Shown: piece by piece, positions 59,367-64,000 of the stretch
Layout of the letters: every line of letters starts with the position of its first letter
Numbering within the stretch: position 1 is the stretch's first letter
Assembly: GCA_004000515.1 (NCBI GenBank)
Contig: CP034537.1
Span: forward strand, 5,098,001-5,162,000
Source: Pseudomonas poae
GTDB lineage: Bacteria > Pseudomonadota > Gammaproteobacteria > Pseudomonadales > Pseudomonadaceae
Direction: 5' to 3'
Length of the DNA stretch: 64,000 bases
Program-made: the position numbers and the translations under genes
The notes under the pieces: generated by a model
Databases searched by the model: none
Seen by the model: only the letters and a program-made list of their open reading frames with translations
What the model was told of the DNA's origin: nothing

Positions 59367-59389
59367 AAACATCGCCAAGGACAATCTGC

Positions 59390-60519
59390 ATGCATACCTC
59401 GTTGCGTATCGCCATCGTTGGCGCCGGCCCCGGCGGCTTGACCTTGGCGCGAATCCTTCATCGCCATGGCATTACGGTCAGCGTGTTTGAGCGCGAAAGC
59501 GGTCCTTTTGAGCGCCCACAGGGTGGCACGCTGGATTTACACGCCGAATCCGGCCAACTCGCCCTGCGGCGCGCCGGCCTGGAAGACGCGTTCAAACGCA
59601 TTGCCCGTTACGAAGACCAGGGCTCGCGGCTGATGAATCACCACGGTCACTTGCTATACGAGGCCCCCAACCCCGAGGCCGGTGAGCGCCCCGAAGTCGA
59701 CCGCACCGCACTGCGCCAGGCCCTCCTCGACTCACTACCGCTGGGTTGTGTGAACTGGGGCGCCGGCATCGACGCCGTACACCCGGTGGGCGACGGGCGT
59801 TGGACGCTGCACCAAGGCGCCCTGACTCACGGCCCCTTCGACCTGGTGGTCGGTGCCGACGGCGCCTGGTCCAAGGTCCGCCCGCTGCTGTCGCACTATC
59901 AACCGCAATACAGCGGGCTGACGTTCATCGAGTTCGGCATCGATGAGGTCGACAATCTGCACCCACCTATCGCCCGCCTGGTCGGCCGGGGCAAGCTGGA
60001 TATCGACGGCGAGGCCCGATCAATCATTGTGCAACGCAATGCCAATGCCCACCTGCGCGGCTATGCGGTCTTCCGTGTGCCGACCGATTGGGCGGCAAGC
60101 CACATCGACCTGTCCTGCGCCGCGTCACTGAAAACTCATTTCGAAGGCTGGCACCCGGACATCCTGGCGTTGTTTGACGCCGCCAATGCGCAACTGGAGT
60201 GCAGGCATATCCACGCCCTGCCGGTCGGCCATCGCTGGGCGCACAGGCCAGGGTTGACGTTGATCGGCGATGCCGCTCACCTGATGTCGCCGTTTGGTGG
60301 CGAGGGGTGAATGCCGCGATGCTCGATGCCGCCGAATTGGCGGAGCATCTGCTCAAGACGCCTGACTGCTCGCAAGCAGTACAGGCTTATGAAAACCACA
60401 TGTTCGAACGGGTGATGCCGGCAGCCCAGGGCAGCGCCGAGGGCGCCGCCATCCAGTTATCCCACGACAGCCTGGCGCTGTCCCTGGCCCACCTGCATCA
60501 CCACCTCACGCCTCAGTAA
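59390..60519 (+). CDS. FAD-dependent monooxygenase, TetX-like (FAD_binding_3 family); one frameshift
   Basis: About 376 residues. MHTSLRIAIVGAGPGGLTLA holds the FAD Rossmann GxGxxG, followed by ARILHRHGITVSVFERE. The DG motif region is LVVGADGAWSKVR. GDAAHLMSPFGGEG binds the FAD ribityl chain; one more G at ~60307 restores GGEGVNAAMLDAAEL, as in TetX. Such enzymes hydroxylate aromatic or polycyclic compounds with NADPH and O2; TetX inactivates tetracyclines. Tetracycline activity is not implied here. Divergent from the MarR gene, so likely induced by its substrate. Confidence 0.88.
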
Positions 60520-62236
60520 CCCAGGGACAAGCCGGTGTTACGACGCGGGTCATTCGCGCCGTAGAAGCGGTTGTTACCCACGGACTTGCCATCCAGGGAC
60601 GGTGCGCCCACCAGGATTGCCGCCAGGTGGTTGGCGTCCTGCGGGCCGGCAAACTTGTGGCCCCAGCTTTCGAGGATCTTCTGGGTGTCCGGGCTCACCG
60701 CGAAGGTTTCAAGGTTGGTGGTGTCCGGCATCCATTGCTGGTGGAAACGCGGCGCGTCCACCGCTTCCTGGATGTTCATCTTGTAGTCGATGACATTGAG
60801 GATGGTCAGCAAGGTCGCGGTAATGATGCGGCTGCCCCTGGCGTACCCACCACCATCACAGCCTTGCCGTCCTTGGTCACGATGGTCGGGCTCATCGACG
60901 ACAGCGGCGCCTTGCCCGGTGCGATGGCGTTGGCCTCACCCTGGACCAGGCCGTACATGTTCGGCACGCCGACCTTGACGGTGAAGTCGTCCATTTCATC
61001 GTTGAGGATCACGCCGGTCTTGCTCGCCATCACGCCCGCACCGAACCAGTCGTTGAGGGTGTAGGTCACCGATACCGCGTTGCCCCACTTGTCGACGATG
61101 GAATAGTGCGTGGTGTTGTTGCCTTCATGCGGCGACACGCCCGGCTTGATCGCCTGCGAGTCACCGGCCTTTTGCGGCTCGATGGCGGCGCGCAGCTTGG
61201 CGGCGTAGTCCTTGTCCAGCAGGTGGGCAATCGGGTTCTTCACAAAATCCGGGTCGCCCAGGTAGCTGTTGCGGTCCACGTAGGCGTGGCGCATGGCTTC
61301 GATCTGGTAGTGCAGGCCTTGGGCGGAGTGATAGCCCAGGTCAGCCATTGGGTAGCCTTTGAGGATGTTCATGATCTGGCAGATCACGACGCCGCCAGAG
61401 CTCGGAGGCGGTGCCGAGACCACGTGGTAGCCACGGTAGTCGCACTCGATAGGCGCCAGTTCACGGGTCTTGTACTTGTCCAGGTCGGCCTGGGTAATGA
61501 TGCCTTTGCCGGCTTGGCTGGAATCCACCAGCGCCTTGGCGACCCAGCCTTTATAGAAACCGTCGCTGCCTTTGGCCGAGATTTCCTTGAGGGTCTTGGC
61601 CAGGTCTTTCTGCACCAACTTCTGACCGACCTGCATCGGCTGGCCGTTGTGCAGGAAGATGCCGCGCATGTCCTTGTCTTTTTCAAACTCGCCAGTGGCG
61701 GTGTGCAGCAGGTCGATATCACCCTGCTCCAGCGCAAAGCCGTTTTCCGCCAGTTTGATCGCCGGGGCAATCACTTGGGCGCGCTTGAGCGTGCCGTATT
61801 TGCTCAGGGCCAATTCCATGCCGGACACGGTGCCGGGCACGCCGACGGCCAAGTGACCCTTGGCGCTGAGGCCTTCGATGACGTTGCCGTCTTTATCGAG
61901 GTACATGTTGGCAGTGGCCGCCAACGGGGCTTTTTCGCGGAAATCGAGGAAGGTCTTGCGCCCATCGGCCAGTTGCACGGTCATGAAGCCGCCGCCGCCC
62001 AGGTTACCTGCCGCCGGGTACACCACCGCCAATGCGTAGCCCACCGCAACGGCGGCATCCACCGCGTTGCCGCCGGCCTTGAGCACATCCACGCCGACAT
62101 GAGTGGCCAAATGCTGGGCGGTGACCACCATGCCATTTTCACCGGCCACCGGGGCTTGGGACGCGGCGTGCACACCGCTGACCGTCAACACCAGCGCAGT
62201 GGCAATCAAGGTACGGCTGAAGGGTTGGTATTTCAT
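60513..62236 (-). CDS. ggt: Gamma-glutamyltransferase (glutathione hydrolase) precursor; one frameshift
   Basis: About 574 residues, exported by MKYQPFSRTLIATALVLTVSGVHA to the periplasm. The precursor self-cleaves into large and small subunits at the Thr of EGNNTTHYSIVD, which becomes the catalytic N-terminus. Other blocks: GGNAVDAAVAVGYALAVVYP, GNLGGGGFMTV, LDFREKAP, and SSMSPTIVTKDG. A G missing near 60833 breaks GTPGGSRIITA. It cleaves gamma-glutamyl bonds of glutathione and related compounds. The end overlaps the convergent monooxygenase gene by 7 bases. Alone in its transcription unit as far as seen. Confidence 0.94.
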
Positions 62237-62362
62237 CCATGGCTACTCTAGTTATTGAGGTGCACCAAAATAGCTCGTCCTGGATTTAATCCCCAGCGCA
62301 ATGGCGTTTTTATTACAGAACTTGTCGGTCACGGAACGGCGGCAAAAAGCCCCGCACTATAT

Positions 62363-64000
62363 TTAGCGCCCTGCCTGCGCAAACCCGCGTTGCAAGTCTT
62401 CGATCAACGCCGCCACGTCCTCCAACCCGATATGCAATCGCACCACCGGGTTCAACCCCGATCCGCCGCACGCTCACGGTCCCTGGTCTCCGCCACGGTG
62501 ACCAGGCTTTCATAACCGCCCCATGAAGCGCCCAAGCCGAACAGTTGCAAGCCATCGATCAAGCGTTCGAGGTAGACCGGGTCAGCGTTATTCAGCTCAA
62601 ACGACAACAAGCCATTGCTGCCAGAGAAGTCGCGACGCCACAGCGCATGACCTGGGTGATCAGGCAGCGCCGGGTGGAACACCCGCTTGACCTGCGGCTG
62701 CGCCTGCAACCACTGGGCGACCTCCAGCGCCTGGCGCTCATGCACATCCAGGCGAGCAGCCAATGTACGTGCGCCGCGCAAGATCAGGTAGGCATCGTCA
62801 GCGCTGACGGCATTGCCGAAGGTGTCGCTCATGCGCCCCAGCGCCGGCCAGGCGCCTTGGGTGGACACGCTGCCCATCATCACATCGCTGTGGCCACCGA
62901 GGTATTTGGTCAGGGCCATGATGGAAATGTCAGCCCCCAATGCCAATGGTCGGTACAGGTAACCCGAGCCCCAAGTGTTGTCCACGGCCAGCAGAATGTT
63001 GCGCGGTTTGCACAGGGCCGCGATGGCGGGCAAATCACACAGTTCGTAGAGCAGTGACCCGGGCACTTCGGCGTAAACCAGCTTGGTATTCGCCCGCAGT
63101 TGCGCCTCCAGGCCTCTGCCATCGGGGGCGAAATAGCTGACTTCAATGCCGAACGGCTGCAGGAACTCGCTGGCCAGTTTGCGCACCGGCGAATACACCG
63201 CGTCGGTGATCAGCACATGATCGCCAGGGCGCAGGTAGGCCAGGAATACCTGAGCCGCCGCTGCCAGCCCGGTACCGTAGAGACGGCTGCGATAGCCGCC
63301 TTCCAGCTCAGTGACCAGATCTTCCAGCGCGTGGGATGTCGGGTTGCCGCGCGCGCCGTACGTGAGCACCCGCTCGCTGTCGCGGCGGGCACGGGCATCG
63401 CGCATTTGTGCAAGGTTGTCGAACAGTACGGTGCTGATGCGTGTGATCGGCACGTTGACCGCACGGCCACCCTGGCCCTTTTCGGTCCGTGCCGCGTGGA
63501 TCAATCGGGTACGCACCCGCGACAGCGGCGCCAGTGGCTTGAGGCTGGCGATTTCCGCCTCGCTCATCTGCGCCAGCAGGCCGATCTCCACGCCAGGTAC
63601 TGGCGTGCGGCATCCTGTTCCCACTGTGACGGTCGTGGGTGAAAAACAGGAAGTCGATGCATTCGGCGTCAGGTGGGTTTGCCCATCCTCTGCCACAGGC
63701 AAACCTGCAGCAACCCACGCCTCGAATCCGCCGTCGAGCAGTGTTGCGTCCAGCCCCTGGGCAGCAAATGCCGCCAACGCAGGATCATCTGCCACCAGCA
63801 CCAACGGTCGGTTATCGGCCTTCAACCGCGAACGAATCGACCAGCGAGCGCCGGGAATATGCCCTTGCGAAACGCCATGCTCGGGCGCAGGTCGATCAGG
63901 TTAACGGCGTTCACGTCAAAGGCTTTAGGACTGATCAGCGCCAGCGGTTCATACGCAACTGGCTGCACCACCGGCAGGGCCAGGCCGCTGGCAATACCGC
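62363..64000 (-). CDS. Rhodanese-domain / Cys-Met-metabolism PLP enzyme fusion (partial; about three frameshifts)
   Basis: The N-terminus lies beyond the window. The visible part begins with a rhodanese-like domain (VNLIDLRPSMAFRKG, then GARWSIRSRLKADNRP, GGFEAWVAAGLPV). The expected Cys of the active loop is not there (VLVADDPALA), so this rhodanese unit looks inactive. A short FLFFTHDRHSGN linker leads to a cystathionine gamma-synthase/beta-lyase fold: YGARGNPTSHALED, TNTKLVYAEVPGS-like region, and the PLP Lys in MALTKYLGGHSDVMMG. Breaks: ~63845, a pair at ~63590-63655, and ~62465; the last restores NPVVRLHIGLEDVAALIEDL and a stop at 62363. Probably a C-S lyase or sulfur-amino-acid enzyme. 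Confidence 0.85.

Noticed and set aside
59390..60519. Tetracycline resistance gene tet(X)
   Set aside because: The FAD and GDAAHLM motifs are shared by the whole monooxygenase family; nothing seen supports tetracycline as the substrate.
61106..62251. 381-residue plus-strand ORF opposite ggt
   Set aside because: Antisense shadow of a clear gamma-glutamyltransferase; composition (Val/Gly/Arg/His) and lack of start signals are against it.
1..64000. CRISPR array, prophage, insertion sequence, integrase, tRNA or rRNA
   Set aside because: I looked for regular spaced repeats, transposase or integrase proteins and tRNA/rRNA-like sequences and saw none.

Overview
The window is a dense, high-GC chromosomal stretch that reads as Pseudomonas, most likely the P. 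fluorescens group. The basis is recognition of protein families: mexEF-oprN, LigD/Ku, LpxO, DUF2388, REP-like hairpins and DUF6543-type toxin-like proteins. No database search was run. I saw no rRNA, tRNA, CRISPR array, insertion sequence or integrase.

Sequence quality dominates the annotation. About thirty conserved genes are each cut by one to five single-base frameshifts, mostly in short G, C, A or T runs. Adding or removing one base restores the family sequence. I treat these as base-calling or assembly errors, not pseudogenes, and give merged coordinates with approximate break points.

Layout: 0-6 kb, end of a TonB-dependent receptor and a peptide/opine/metallophore-type ABC importer (lipoprotein, two permeases, fused double ATPase). 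6-14.8 kb, a minus-strand catabolic operon (MFS, GMC oxidoreductase, ThDP enzyme, an unknown protein with a His/Glu cluster, sugar-isomerase-like protein) beside a divergent XRE regulator and a HisD/HpsN-like dehydrogenase. 15-21 kb, mexEF-oprN multidrug efflux. 21-26 kb, a less GC-rich pocket of orphan genes ending in a large toxin-like protein with a C-terminal HExxH motif. 26-31.5 kb, an AraC regulator and a Fur-box-preceded efeUOB iron/haem operon with a second, short EfeO/EfeM. 31.5-34.5 kb, a paralogue of the toxin-like protein that lacks the HExxH region. 34.7-38.8 kb, pssA, a TetR gene and SnoaL-like gene, PQQ sugar dehydrogenase and a small secreted protein. 39-42.3 kb, Ku and LigD end-joining genes. 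42.3-45.6 kb, LpxO and Wzz envelope genes and a small TIGR03067-like protein. 45.7-55.9 kb, methyltransferase, two MFS carriers, DUF2388, the ABC-F factor YbiT, a hydrolase, AzoR with a LysR regulator, YjbR-like, DUF1294 and UppP. 56-60.5 kb, a Cache chemoreceptor, PnuC with a NadR-like kinase, and a MarR/FAD-monooxygenase pair with two identical palindromic operators. 60.5-64 kb, gamma-glutamyltransferase and a rhodanese-PLP enzyme fusion running off the window.

The best candidate for something little described is the pair of modular toxin-like genes on either side of the iron operon. The long one carries a zincin-like C-terminus and is followed on the same strand by a small secreted orphan. 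The unassigned catabolic operon at 6-15 kb is the second.
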